From the NCBI RefSeq assembly GCF_052180255.1, contig NZ_CP197466.1, forward strand, positions 1,550,001-1,614,000: DNA of 64,000 nucleotides, read 5' to 3'. Positions 43,066 to 52,002 of this stretch are shown in pieces; within the stretch, counting starts at the first letter, position 1; every line of letters starts with the position of its first letter. Both the position numbers and the translations under genes were made by a program. The notes under the pieces were generated by a model. That model was not told the DNA's origin. It saw nothing but the letters and a program-made list of their open reading frames with translations, and did no database searches. The DNA comes from Paenibacillus_AM sp052180255. Lineage in GTDB: Bacteria; Bacillota; Bacilli; Paenibacillales; NBRC-103111.

Positions 43066-43548
43066 ATGCCGATCATGCCATTAGATATTCACAATAAAGA
43101 ATTTTCGAGATCTTTTCGTGGATATGACGAAGATCAGGTTAATGAATTTCTGGATCAGATTATTAAGGATTATGAATCATTAATTCGCGAAAATAAAGAA
43201 ATTCAAAATAAGGTCTTGACGATGGAAGAACGTCTAGGTCATTTTGCAAACATAGAAGAAACATTAAGCAAGACAATCATCGTGGCGCAAGAAGCGGCAG
43301 ATGAAGTGAAGAGCAACGCAAAGAAAGAAGCACAACTCATCCTCAAGGAAGCAGAGAAGAATGCGGATCGTATCATTAATGAATCTTTAGTGAAATCCCG
43401 CAAAGTTGCTTTAGAGGTGGAAGAACTAAAAAAACAGGCATCTATTTATAGAACAAGATTCCGTACTTTGCTTGAAGCGCAGCTTGAGCTCTTGAGTACA
43501 GAGGATTGGGCTTCTCTTGAAGCTGCACCTGCTGAACATCAGAACTAA
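43066..43548 (+). CDS. divIVA: Cell-pole and septum protein DivIVA
   Basis: Coiled-coil protein that senses negative membrane curvature at septa and poles. It positions MinJ/MinCD and, in spore formers, the chromosome origin. 160 residues from the ATG at 43066 (AGGGGGTG upstream). The N-terminal lipid-binding segment reads D-I-H-N-K-E-F-S-R-S-F-R-G-Y-D-E-D-Q-V-N-E-F-L, followed by coiled coils at about 35-75 and 85-150. Confidence 0.94.
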   Translation: MPIMPLDIHNKEFSRSFRGYDEDQVNEFLDQIIKDYESLIRENKEIQNKVLTMEERLGHFANIEETLSKTIIVAQEAADEVKSNAKKEAQLILKEAEKNADRIINESLVKSRKVALEVEELKKQASIYRTRFRTLLEAQLELLSTEDWASLEAAPAEHQN

Positions 43549-43555
43549 GGAAATA

Positions 43556-43584
43556 TTGACTATAAACAATGAATTCGATATACT
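43556..43584 (+). promoter_or_regulatory. SigA promoter of the T-box-ileS unit
   Basis: TTGACT (43556-43561), 17-bp spacer, TATACT (43579-43584). Start expected near 43591, the beginning of the T-box leader. Confidence 0.85.
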
Positions 43585-43590
43585 CCTGTT

Positions 43591-43880
43591 AACTGAACAT
43601 GTTTACAAATCGAGGACTGGGTCGAGTATTCCGTTACATGCAGTGTCAGCGAGTTAGGGTATGGTGTGAGCCTAACCATTGCGTCGGATGAAAATCCCCC
43701 AGGAGTATCTCTTGAAATTGAAGTAGAGAGTATCGGGTAATTCCGTTATCAATTAACAAGTGAAAACGAGGGGCATCGTGTCCCAGCTGATTCAAATTCA
43801 TGAATGAGTTTATTGTCGTTTTAACTAGGGTGGTACCGCGAGTATAACTTCTCGTCCCTTTTGGGATGAGAAGTTTTTTT
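43591..43880 (+). ncRNA. T-box leader (tRNA-Ile) of ileS
   Basis: A leader RNA that senses uncharged tRNA. The T-box sequence AGGGTGGTACCGCG is at 43827-43840; its TGGT would pair with the tRNA end ACCA. Stem I includes an AGTA bulge (about 43625) opposite G-A-A, followed by ATC at 43694-43696 as the likely isoleucine specifier codon. The terminator is a 13-bp stem (43846-43858 with 43863-43875) plus seven T. Uncharged tRNA-Ile would stabilise the antiterminator and allow ileS transcription. Confidence 0.93.
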
Positions 43881-43919
43881 GTTTTTCATTGAAGGATTAT
43901 AGAAGGGGTTGGACAGAAA

Positions 43920-46697
43920 ATGGATTACGGTAAAACATTAAACTTACTTAAAACAGATTTTCCAATGAGAGGAAATCTGCCGCAAGCTGAACCGAATATG
44001 CAAGCATGGTGGGATGAAATTGATATTTATTCGAAAGTGAAGGAGAGTCGTAAAGGTAAACCTAAGTTTATTCTTCATGATGGTCCTCCCTATGCGAATG
44101 GAGATATTCATATTGGTCATGCGATGAATAAAGTGATCAAGGATATTATCGTTCGTTTCAAATCTTTACAAGGTTATGATGCACCCTATGTACCTGGTTG
44201 GGATACACACGGTTTACCGATTGAACAAGCAATTACAAATTCGGGTAAAGTGGATCGCAAGCAAATGGGCATCTCTGAGTTCCGTGAATATTGTAAAGAA
44301 TATGCTCTGCAATGGGTGGAAAAACAGAAAGAGCAATTCCGTCGTCTAGGTATTCGTGGCGATTGGAGCAATCCGTACATCACTTTGCAACCTGAATTCG
44401 AAGCACAGCAAATTCGAGTATTCGGTGAGATGGTAAATAAAGGTTATATCTATAAGGGCCTAAAGCCTGTGTACTGGTCTCCGTCCTCAGAAAGTGCACT
44501 TGCAGAGGCAGAGATTGAATATCGTGAAAAAGTTTCAACTTCAATCTATGTTGCTTTTGATGTAAAAGACGGTAAAGGTAAACTTCCACAGGATGCAGCT
44601 ATTATCATCTGGACGACGACACCTTGGACATTGCCGGCTAACTTAGGGATTTCTGTTCATCCAGATTTTGAATATGTTGTGGTGAATGTGGAAGGTAAGA
44701 AATATGTTGTCGCTGAAGGACTACTTGCATCTGTGTCTCAAGCCATTGGTTGGGGCGAAGTAGAAATTCTATCTAAAGTAAAAGGCAGCGAATTGGAGTA
44801 TGTAACTTGCCAGCATCCGTTCTATGATCGTGAGTCACTTGTCATGGTAGGCGAACATGTAACGCTTGATGCAGGTACGGGATGCGTACACACTGCACCA
44901 GGACATGGGGAAGAAGACTTTGGTATTGGACAAAGATACAAGATTGGTGTGCTATGCCCGGTAGACGATCAAGGTCATATGACTGCTGAAGCACCTGGTT
45001 ATGAAGGTCTATTTTATGAAAAAGCAAGTAAGCTAGTGGTTGAGCATTTAGTGGAAAATGGCCACTTGCTGCACCAAGCTACAATCAAGCACCAATACGC
45101 ACATGATTGGCGTACCAAGAAACCTGTTATTTATCGTGCGACAGAACAATGGTTCGCGTCTATTGATAAATTCCGTGCTGAGATGCTCGATGAGATTAAG
45201 AAAGTGAAATGGACACCGCGTTGGGGCGAGACTCGCCTACACAATATGATCGCGGATCGCGGAGACTGGTGTATTTCTCGTCAACGTGTATGGGGTGTAC
45301 CTATTCCAATTTTCTATTGCCGCAAATGCAGCGAGCCACTTGTGAACGAGCACACGATTGATCATGTAGCAAATTTATTTGCAAAAGAAGGTTCCAACTC
45401 TTGGTTTATTCGTTCGGAAAAAGAGTTAATGCCAGAAGGCTCGACTTGTGCAGCATGTGGTCATCATGATTTCAGTAAAGAAAAAGATATCATGGACGTA
45501 TGGTTCGATTCTGGTTCCTCTCATCATGCGGTATTGGCAGCACGTCCTGAACTTCAATGGCCTGCTGACTTGTACATGGAAGGTTCTGACCAATATCGCG
45601 GTTGGTTCAACTCCTCACTTATCACAGGTGTGGCACTTAGAGGGGAATCACCCTATAAAGCCATCCTTTCCCATGGATTTACGCTAGACGGTGAAGGTCG
45701 CAAGATGTCCAAATCACTTGGAAACACAGTAGATCCAATTAAAGTCGCGGATAAATTAGGAGCAGATATTCTACGTCTATGGGTATCTTCTGTTGACTAT
45801 CAATCAGATGTGCGAATTTCAGATAACATTTTGAATCAAACGAGCGAAGGTTATCGTAAGATTCGTAACACACTTCGCTTCTTGCTTGGTAACTTAGGAA
45901 ACTTTGATCCGAAGGCAGATCGTGTTAATTTTGCTGATATGAAAGAGCTTGAACAGTACACATTGATCAGCTTGAATCGCATGATGGATAAAGTCCTAAA
46001 TGCATATGAAAATTACGAGTTCCATGTTGTATATCAAGAAATTCATCATTTCTGTGCGGTTGAGATGAGTTCTTTGTTCATGAATGTGCGGAAAGATTGT
46101 CTTTATGTAGATGCTGCAGATGCGGTTGAGCGTAAAGCGGCACAGACGGTACTATATGATGTTCTACTTAGTATCACGAAGTTGATCTCGCCAATTCTGC
46201 CACATACTTCAGATGAAGTGTGGAAGTTCATCCCAGGAGTTGAAGGAATCAGCGTTCAATTAAGCGAAATGCCAACTGTCAATACAGACATTTTTAATGC
46301 TGAACTGGAAAAGAAATGGAATGACTTCCTTGAAGTGCGCGATGAAGTGCTTAAAGCGCTAGAAGAAGCACGTAAGGCAAAAGTGATTGGTGACCCGCTT
46401 GGAGCTGCTATTGCTCTTTATCCGAATACAGAAGCACATGCTTTGCTTCAACAGATGCAAGAACTAGAGCAGTTGTTTGTTGTGTCTAGTGTTCAGATTC
46501 ATGATGCTGGTAAGCAAGCACCAAGTGAAGCCTTGAAGTCTGAGAAGTTATCTATTGCAGTTACGGTTGCTGACGGTGAGAAGTGTGAACGCTGTTGGAT
46601 GGTGAAACCTGAAGTAGGTAATAGCGAGGAATATCCAACTTTATGCGTAAGATGTTCCGAAGTTGTCGATACTCATTATAAAGAAATGATGGAGTAG
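43920..46697 (+). CDS. ileS: Isoleucyl-tRNA synthetase
   Basis: Class I synthetase charging tRNA-Ile, with an editing domain. 925 residues. The H-I-G-H motif is at 64-67 and K-M-S-K-S at 595-599. The CP1 editing domain holds T-T-T-P-W-T-L-P and H-T-A-P-G-H-G. C-terminal zinc ligands are C-E-R-C-W and C-V-R-C. This is the bacterial type, expected to be mupirocin-sensitive. Controlled by the upstream T-box. Confidence 0.98.
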   Translation: MDYGKTLNLLKTDFPMRGNLPQAEPNMQAWWDEIDIYSKVKESRKGKPKFILHDGPPYANGDIHIGHAMNKVIKDIIVRFKSLQGYDAPYVPGWDTHGLPIEQAITNSGKVDRKQMGISEFREYCKEYALQWVEKQKEQFRRLGIRGDWSNPYITLQPEFEAQQIRVFGEMVNKGYIYKGLKPVYWSPSSESALAEAEIEYREKVSTSIYVAFDVKDGKGKLPQDAAIIIWTTTPWTLPANLGISVHPDFEYVVVNVEGKKYVVAEGLLASVSQAIGWGEVEILSKVKGSELEYVTCQHPFYDRESLVMVGEHVTLDAGTGCVHTAPGHGEEDFGIGQRYKIGVLCPVDDQGHMTAEAPGYEGLFYEKASKLVVEHLVENGHLLHQATIKHQYAHDWRTKKPVIYRATEQWFASIDKFRAEMLDEIKKVKWTPRWGETRLHNMIADRGDWCISRQRVWGVPIPIFYCRKCSEPLVNEHTIDHVANLFAKEGSNSWFIRSEKELMPEGSTCAACGHHDFSKEKDIMDVWFDSGSSHHAVLAARPELQWPADLYMEGSDQYRGWFNSSLITGVALRGESPYKAILSHGFTLDGEGRKMSKSLGNTVDPIKVADKLGADILRLWVSSVDYQSDVRISDNILNQTSEGYRKIRNTLRFLLGNLGNFDPKADRVNFADMKELEQYTLISLNRMMDKVLNAYENYEFHVVYQEIHHFCAVEMSSLFMNVRKDCLYVDAADAVERKAAQTVLYDVLLSITKLISPILPHTSDEVWKFIPGVEGISVQLSEMPTVNTDIFNAELEKKWNDFLEVRDEVLKALEEARKAKVIGDPLGAAIALYPNTEAHALLQQMQELEQLFVVSSVQIHDAGKQAPSEALKSEKLSIAVTVADGEKCERCWMVKPEVGNSEEYPTLCVRCSEVVDTHYKEMME

Positions 46698-46709
46698 TCA
46701 TACATTAAA

Positions 46710-46772
46710 AACGAGCTTTCGCGCTAAGCTAGAGATGCTTTTATGCATACTGCTACGCGGAGAGCTCGTTTC
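46710..46772. repeat. Structured inverted-repeat element after ileS (possible terminator)
   Basis: AAACGAGCT (46710-46718) pairs with AGCTCGTTT (46764-46772), continuing through CGCG (46721-46724 with 46757-46760) past a small bulge. The inside folds as ATGC/GCAT (46736-46739 with 46746-46749). Ts follow at 46776-46783, interrupted. The layout and the AAGCTA and TGCT segments resemble the element at 27969-28049, so the two may be one repeat family. Confidence 0.55.
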
Positions 46773-46816
46773 CATTGTTTTTTACATGATGAGTAAAAGC
46801 AACTGGAGGCAGAAGT

Positions 46817-47155
46817 ATGAATCAACACGATGACCACAAAACAGAACAGCAAGAACATTGTAATGAGACACTTCTGGAAAAGTTAAACGAAAAGATAAGT
46901 GAACTGGCAGAGCACATGCAAAGGCTGCATGTTGCCGATTATTTGCAGTTGTTGAACCGCCCACGTCGATTAATTTGGCTTAACTTCATAGGAGGTATAT
47001 CCAAAGGCTTCGGAATTGCAGTGGGTTTTACAATATTTACGGGAACAGTTCTTTATTTGCTAGAAGTTCTTGGTTCATTGGGACTGCCTATTATTGGTGA
47101 CTACATTACGACGATTGTGAATTATGTGCAGAAGGAATTGGCACTTAGAAAATAA
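46817..47155 (+). CDS. DUF5665 domain-containing membrane protein
   Basis: Small protein of unknown function, 112 residues. The hydrophilic N-terminus (about 1-45, His/Gln/Glu-rich with a possible amphipathic helix) leads to a conserved N-F-I-G-G-I-S-K-G-F-G segment and one or two membrane segments (about 50-95). GGAGG lies upstream of the ATG. It ends 17 bases from the convergent DksA-like gene. Confidence 0.75.
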   Translation: MNQHDDHKTEQQEHCNETLLEKLNEKISELAEHMQRLHVADYLQLLNRPRRLIWLNFIGGISKGFGIAVGFTIFTGTVLYLLEVLGSLGLPIIGDYITTIVNYVQKELALRK

Positions 47156-47172
47156 ATAGTTGATCTTCTGGG

Positions 47173-47907
47173 TCAATATTCATCTTGCTGAGATTCATCA
47201 AATTCAAGTAATGCTTCGCCTTCACCATCGTGTATATATTGATGATACGCTTTATTGCGTACAACAGACAGCTGCTTGCCATAGAGGTCCGTTGCCAGAA
47301 AGCTCTCGAATGGTTCAACATAACCATCTGCTTCATCCGATTCGATGGTCATCTCATCATAGCTAGTTACATCACGATTTTCAGACATTGCTGGAGAGTT
47401 GGAGTTGCCCCAACTTGCAACAATTTGCCAAGCGTCTTCACCATCAAACCCCGTCCATTCTGAGCGTTCGTCCATACTTGTACGACCAAATGGAGGTGCA
47501 AGGAATTCTTCTTCGATTGGCCTACGGTCTGATGAATGTTGACTTGGTGAATGTGTTTTGCAATAAAGGGTTGTCGGTACGGCTTGAAGTCGCTCATAAT
47601 CAATGGGGGTATTGCATGTACGGCATATGCCATAAGTACCTTGTTGCATAGCAACTAAAGCTTTATTAACTTCGTTTAGGTGTTCTTCGTAATTTTCTTG
47701 CAGGGCGATGTCTTTTTCTCTTTCATAAAGCTCAGTTGCCGTGTCTCCAGGATGATTGTCATAAGCTGATAGTTCACCGCTTGCTTCACGCAATGAGTTT
47801 GATAAGCCGAATGAGCCATCTTGGCCGGCATGTTCTTTTAAGAACTTTTGTTCATTCTGGAGTTGCTTTTTTAATTCAAATAGCTCTGAATTGGTCAAAT
47901 GATACAC
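47173..47907 (-). CDS. yteA: TraR/DksA C4-type zinc finger protein, YteA-like
   Basis: 244-residue DksA-superfamily protein. The conserved YteA segment G-E-L-S-A-Y-D-N-H-P-G-D and E-L-Y-E-R-E-K-D lies near 42-67. The zinc finger C-R-T-C (98-101) and a later Y-C-K-T-H have fewer cysteines than a full four-Cys finger. The C-terminal half is acidic. The start is a GTG at 47907 with AAGGGAG 12 bases away, a loose spacing. In Bacillus subtilis a DksA-like gene, ylyA, sits here between ileS and lspA and influences SigG; here the gene points the opposite way. Role inferred. Confidence 0.8.
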   Translation of the reverse strand: MYHLTNSELFELKKQLQNEQKFLKEHAGQDGSFGLSNSLREASGELSAYDNHPGDTATELYEREKDIALQENYEEHLNEVNKALVAMQQGTYGICRTCNTPIDYERLQAVPTTLYCKTHSPSQHSSDRRPIEEEFLAPPFGRTSMDERSEWTGFDGEDAWQIVASWGNSNSPAMSENRDVTSYDEMTIESDEADGYVEPFESFLATDLYGKQLSVVRNKAYHQYIHDGEGEALLEFDESQQDEY

Positions 47908-47969
47908 TAGATCTCACAGCTCCCTTCAATCGGGTTTCTTATTAAGTATTGTGAGCATAGCAGGATATT

Positions 47970-47997
47970 TTGAATAGAGGTAAATCCTTGCTACAAT
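47970..47997 (+). promoter_or_regulatory. SigA promoter of lspA-rluD
   Basis: TTGAAT (47970-47975), 16-bp spacer, extended TG-C-TACAAT (-10 at 47992-47997). A start near 48004 leaves a leader of about 32 nt to the ATG at 48036 and excludes the TTG at 48012 as a practical start. Confidence 0.72.
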
Positions 47998-48035
47998 AGT
48001 GAGGTATATGTTTGGATGCAAAGGGGAAGTGGAGC

Positions 48036-48536
48036 ATGCTTTATTATTTATATGCACTAATCGTTATTATCGTAGATCAGATTACGAAATTGCTTATTCG
48101 GCATCAAATGGAAGTAGGGCAATCGATTTCAGTAATAGGTGAGTTTTTTCAATTAACTTCCCATCGAAATCGAGGAGCGGCGTTCGGCATCTTGATGGGT
48201 CAGCGCTGGTTCTTTATTGTCGTCACAACTGTTGTTGTAATTGGAATAGTGATCTATTTGCGTAAAATCGCACACGAAGGTCGTCGTTTATTTTCATGGG
48301 CATTGTGTTTAATTCTTGGAGGCGCGATTGGTAATTTTATTGATCGTATTCTCTTTAGTGAAGTAACAGATTTTTTCCATTTCCATTTTGTGTTTGATTT
48401 GTTTGGTAAGCACATTGATTATGAATACGCGATTTTTAATGTAGCGGATTGTGCGATTGTGATTGGTGTCTGTTTCGCACTGATCGATACTTTTGTAGTT
48501 TGGAGAAAAGAAAGTAGAGGGAATGCGAATGGGTAA
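48036..48536 (+). CDS. lspA: Lipoprotein signal peptidase LspA
   Basis: Membrane aspartic protease (signal peptidase II) that cleaves prolipoproteins before the lipidated cysteine, such as the binding proteins at 322 and 6253. 166 residues from the ATG at 48036, starting M-L-Y-Y as in relatives. Four membrane segments; catalytic aspartates are in G-N-F-I-D-R-I and N-V-A-D-C. Family motif S-H-R-N-R-G-A-A-F-G. Overlaps rluD by 8 bases. Confidence 0.95.
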   Translation: MLYYLYALIVIIVDQITKLLIRHQMEVGQSISVIGEFFQLTSHRNRGAAFGILMGQRWFFIVVTTVVVIGIVIYLRKIAHEGRRLFSWALCLILGGAIGNFIDRILFSEVTDFFHFHFVFDLFGKHIDYEYAIFNVADCAIVIGVCFALIDTFVVWRKESRGNANG

Positions 48537-49500
48537 TTCGGGCGATGGCCTAGATCTTCAAGAGAATATCGATTGGGACGTGCAAGAAGAGCAAGAGTGG
48601 GTCGTTGATCAAATGCAAAGCGGAGAGAGAATCGATAAGTTTCTTACAGAAAGCTTAGACGATGTTTCGCGGACGCAAGTACAGCAATGGGTAAAAGATG
48701 GGTGTATTCGTGTGAATCGTTCTGTCGTAAAACCTAATTACAAGCTAGTAACTGGTGATGTACTCACACTTGTTGTACCGGAATCCAAAGAATCTGAGAT
48801 CGGGCCAGAAGATATCCCAATTGAAGTTGTATATGAAGACGGTGATGTCATTGTCGTGAATAAGCCCCGCGGTATGGTTGTGCATCCTGCAGCGGGACAT
48901 CCAAATGGAACGCTTGTTAACGCGCTTCTTTACCATTGTAAGGACTTATCAGGTATAAATGGTGTAATGCGTCCTGGTATTGTTCATCGCATTGATAAGG
49001 ATACTTCAGGACTTCTGATGGCGGCAAAAAATGATCTTTCACATTCAAGTTTAGCTGATCAGCTAAAAGCACATAGTGTGAATCGTAAATACTTAGCTAT
49101 CGTGCATGGTGATGTTGCACATGAGCAAGGAACGATTGACGCACCAATTGGGCGAGACCCATATGATCGAAAGCTATACACGGTTACAGATAAAAACGCC
49201 AAACATGCTGTGACCCATTTCTCTGTTATTGAGCGATTTGGGGATTGTACACTTGTGGAGCTTAAGCTAGAAACAGGCCGCACCCATCAAATTCGCGTGC
49301 ATATGAAATTTATCGGTCATCCACTTGTTGGAGATCCTGCTTATGGTGGTCGTAATAAAAATATTACGATGGTGGGCGGACAAGCATTACATGCTGCATT
49401 ATTAGGCTTTGTTCATCCGCGTACAGAGAAGTATCATGAATTTGAAGCACCGCTTCCTGCGGATATGGAACAATTGCTTCATAATTTGCGCAATCGCTAG
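48529..49500 (+). CDS. rluD: RluD-family 23S rRNA pseudouridine synthase (YlyB)
   Basis: Converts specific uridines of 23S rRNA to pseudouridine. The second ATG (48529) is preferred over 48523 because AGAGGGA abuts the first; 323 residues. The N-terminal S4 domain (R-I-D-K-F-L near 35-40) is followed by the RluA catalytic domain with H-R-I-D-K-D-T-S-G (Asp156) and E-T-G-R-T-H-Q-I-R. Coupled to lspA, as in Bacillus. Confidence 0.94.
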   Translation: MGNSGDGLDLQENIDWDVQEEQEWVVDQMQSGERIDKFLTESLDDVSRTQVQQWVKDGCIRVNRSVVKPNYKLVTGDVLTLVVPESKESEIGPEDIPIEVVYEDGDVIVVNKPRGMVVHPAAGHPNGTLVNALLYHCKDLSGINGVMRPGIVHRIDKDTSGLLMAAKNDLSHSSLADQLKAHSVNRKYLAIVHGDVAHEQGTIDAPIGRDPYDRKLYTVTDKNAKHAVTHFSVIERFGDCTLVELKLETGRTHQIRVHMKFIGHPLVGDPAYGGRNKNITMVGGQALHAALLGFVHPRTEKYHEFEAPLPADMEQLLHNLRNR

Positions 49501-49525
49501 GACGATGAAACATGGGGGAGAGAAC

Positions 49526-50686
49526 ATGGAACATCTCGTTAATCCAAGGGTAAAAGAGATCCAAATTTCCGGTATCCGTAAAATTGCTAATCTCATTAGT
49601 CAATATGATAACGTTCTTTCTTTAACAATAGGCCAGCCCGATTTTCCAACACCTGAACATATTTTGGAAGCGGGTATTGATGCGATTAATAGCCATAAGA
49701 CCGTGTATACACCGAATCATGGCCTAATCGAGCTTCGCAGGGCGGTAAGTCATTTTATAGAGCAAAAGTATGGTCTTGTCTACAAAGCTGAAGATGAAGT
49801 GATTGTGACGACAGGAGCGAGCCAAGCGCTCGATATAACCCTTCGGACCATTCTTGTTGAGGGCAGTGAAGTGATTCTTCCAGCACCTATATACCCTGGC
49901 TATGAGCCGCTTATTCGTCTGGCGGGAGGGGTGCCTGTACTGGTGGATACGACGAAGCATGAGTTTAAACTAACTGCTGACCTCATTGCTGCGAACTTAA
50001 CAGAGAAGACTCGCGCAGTCGTTCTATGCTACCCATCTAACCCAACTGGCCAATTGTTGAATGAGACTGAGCTAAATGACATTGCAGCTCTTTTACAAGA
50101 TAAAGATGTATTCGTAATCTCTGATGAAATATACAGTGAATTGATCTATGGTCCTACTCACCATTCGATTGCTGCCATCCCAGGTATGCGAGAGAAGACA
50201 ATCGTCATTAACGGACTATCTAAGTCGCACTCAATGACAGGATGGCGTATTGGCTTTACCTTTGCTCCTGCAGCGATAAGTCAGCATATGGTGAAAGTGC
50301 ACCAATATAATGTGACTTGTGCAAGCTCTATCAGCCAGTATGCGGCTTTGGAAGCATTGATGAATGGTATTCATGATGCGGATCCAATGAAGAAGGAATA
50401 TAAAGCGAGATTGGATTTTGTCTATGGTCGATTAGTGGAAATGGGATTTAAAGTGACAAAGCCTGAGGGTGCATTTTATATTTTCCCATCAATCGAACAG
50501 TTTGGTTTGAGTTCATTCGATTTTACGATGAAGTTGCTTGAGCAAGAGAGGGTCGGGGTTGTGCCTGGAGATGCATTTTCCTCTTATGGAGAGGGGTACA
50601 TTCGGATTTCCTATGCTTACTCCATGGAAGTCTTGCAGGAAGCTATGGTGCGTCTAGAGCGCTTTGTAAAGTCGATAGCGAAGTGA
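49526..50686 (+). CDS. patA: Aminotransferase class I/II, probable N-acetyl-LL-diaminopimelate aminotransferase PatA
   Basis: PLP-dependent fold-type I aminotransferase, 386 residues from the ATG at 49526 (GGGGGAGAG upstream). Seen are the PLP lysine Lys233 in G-L-S-K-S-H, the N-P-T-G segment near residue 171 and S-D-E-I-Y near 199. The fold alone would allow other aromatic or general amino acids. The convergent neighbours dapL and dapH, the steps on either side in the acetylated diaminopimelate pathway, favour PatA. Confidence 0.85.
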   Translation: MEHLVNPRVKEIQISGIRKIANLISQYDNVLSLTIGQPDFPTPEHILEAGIDAINSHKTVYTPNHGLIELRRAVSHFIEQKYGLVYKAEDEVIVTTGASQALDITLRTILVEGSEVILPAPIYPGYEPLIRLAGGVPVLVDTTKHEFKLTADLIAANLTEKTRAVVLCYPSNPTGQLLNETELNDIAALLQDKDVFVISDEIYSELIYGPTHHSIAAIPGMREKTIVINGLSKSHSMTGWRIGFTFAPAAISQHMVKVHQYNVTCASSISQYAALEALMNGIHDADPMKKEYKARLDFVYGRLVEMGFKVTKPEGAFYIFPSIEQFGLSSFDFTMKLLEQERVGVVPGDAFSSYGEGYIRISYAYSMEVLQEAMVRLERFVKSIAK

Positions 50687-50696
50687 ATTTATAAGT

Positions 50697-50743
50697 AAAT
50701 GACCATCCAATTGAATTGAAATTGGATGGTCATTTTTTTTATT
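50697..50743 (+). terminator. Terminator after patA
   Basis: A perfect 16-bp stem (50697-50712 with 50720-50735), a 7-nt loop and a T-run on the plus strand. It could also work in reverse. Confidence 0.93.
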
Positions 50744-50782
50744 ATTTGAGAGAATCTTTCTTCTTACATTCGCTAACAAAAG

Positions 50783-50820
50783 AAAAAGCGTAAAACCCTT
50801 GTAACGGATTTTACGCTTTT
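50783..50820 (-). terminator. Terminator of dapH-dapL
   Basis: A 12-bp A/T-rich helix around GCGTAAAA / TTTTACGC, extended by GG/CC across a bulge. Read on the minus strand it ends in TTTTTCTTTT. It lies 20 bases beyond the dapL stop. Confidence 0.85.
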
Positions 50821-50839
50821 CATATTAGTTGATGCAAGC

Positions 50840-51982
50840 CTAAGCATGCTGCTGAGCAGACTTCCATGTGATGTATGCACTCATGAGGCGAATCGCCTGT
50901 TCAATCGCGCGTTCGTCGGGTTCAAGCTTAGAATGATGCAATCCATAAGACGTATCCACACCTAGCCAGAACATGAACCCAGGGATCTCATCAAGGAAAT
51001 AGCCATAGTCTTCACCAGTCATTGCTTCACGACAATGAATCACTTTCATCAAGTCGCTTTGGTCTACCCAGTCCATAAATTCGTTCGTTAGTTCTTCATT
51101 ATTGTACACTTGACGGTAATTCGCGCCGTAATCAATCTCAGCCTGACAAGCGAAACCGACCTCAATGCCTTGAACTAAAGCTTCAATTCTAGATTTAACG
51201 AGAACCATCGTTTCCGCTGATAACGTACGAATCGTACCCTCGAGTCTTGCCTTTTCAGCAATAATGTTCTGCTTTGTACCGCCTTCAATTTTACCAACTG
51301 TTATTACAGCAGAGTTTAAAGGATCGATATTACGCGAGATTACGGTCTGCAATTGCGTAAGCAATTGAGCGGCAGCGACGACCATGTCATTGGCTTGATG
51401 CGGATAGGCGGCATGGCCACCTTTTCCTTTAAGATCGATAAATAACTCTGATGTATTCGCAAACAAAATGCCTGGTCTTGTTGCAATCGTACCTACCGGA
51501 TATTCAGGAGCGACATGGAGCGCAAAAATTTGATCGGGCTTCCATGCACGCAACTGCGCGCTGTTTAGCATTGGCTGCGCACCGCCTGGACCTTCTTCAG
51601 CAGGTTGGAAAATGATAACAAGATCATCATTAATCTCATTTTGAACAAAATGAGTAAGGATACCTAAACCAATTGTCATGTGTAGGTCATGTCCGCATGC
51701 GTGCATGTACCCCTCGTGTGTAGATTGAAACGTATAAGATGTCTCTTCCTTAATCGGTAGGCCGTCCATATCTGCACGATATCCGTACGTGAGCTTCGGG
51801 TTTTTTCCATGAATTTTGACCAGAATACCTGTCTCCCAAGTTTGAATCTCTAAACGTTCTTGAGGAAGTTTAGCGATATAGTCAAGGAGAAAGCGTTGAG
51901 TCTTGAATTCTTTAAAACCCGGCTCCGGAATTTGGTGCAGTTGTCTGCGAATGGCTGTGTAAGGACTCACTTCGATTTCCAT
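50840..51982 (-). CDS. dapL: N-acetyldiaminopimelate deacetylase DapL (M20 family)
   Basis: Metal-dependent amidohydrolase that removes the acetyl group from N-acetyl-LL-diaminopimelate to give LL-diaminopimelate. 380 residues: Q-I-P-E-P-G-F-K-E-F near 15-24, Y-R-A-D-M-D-G-L-P, H-A-C-G-H-D and P-A-E-E-G-P. The dimerisation insert is visible in the middle. AAGGAGG precedes the ATG. It is second in an operon with dapH (20-base gap). Related M20 enzymes share these motifs; the partner gene decides the name. Confidence 0.92.
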   Translation of the reverse strand: MEIEVSPYTAIRRQLHQIPEPGFKEFKTQRFLLDYIAKLPQERLEIQTWETGILVKIHGKNPKLTYGYRADMDGLPIKEETSYTFQSTHEGYMHACGHDLHMTIGLGILTHFVQNEINDDLVIIFQPAEEGPGGAQPMLNSAQLRAWKPDQIFALHVAPEYPVGTIATRPGILFANTSELFIDLKGKGGHAAYPHQANDMVVAAAQLLTQLQTVISRNIDPLNSAVITVGKIEGGTKQNIIAEKARLEGTIRTLSAETMVLVKSRIEALVQGIEVGFACQAEIDYGANYRQVYNNEELTNEFMDWVDQSDLMKVIHCREAMTGEDYGYFLDEIPGFMFWLGVDTSYGLHHSKLEPDERAIEQAIRLMSAYITWKSAQQHA

Positions 51983-52002
51983 ACCCTGAACCTCCTTCAG
52001 AT

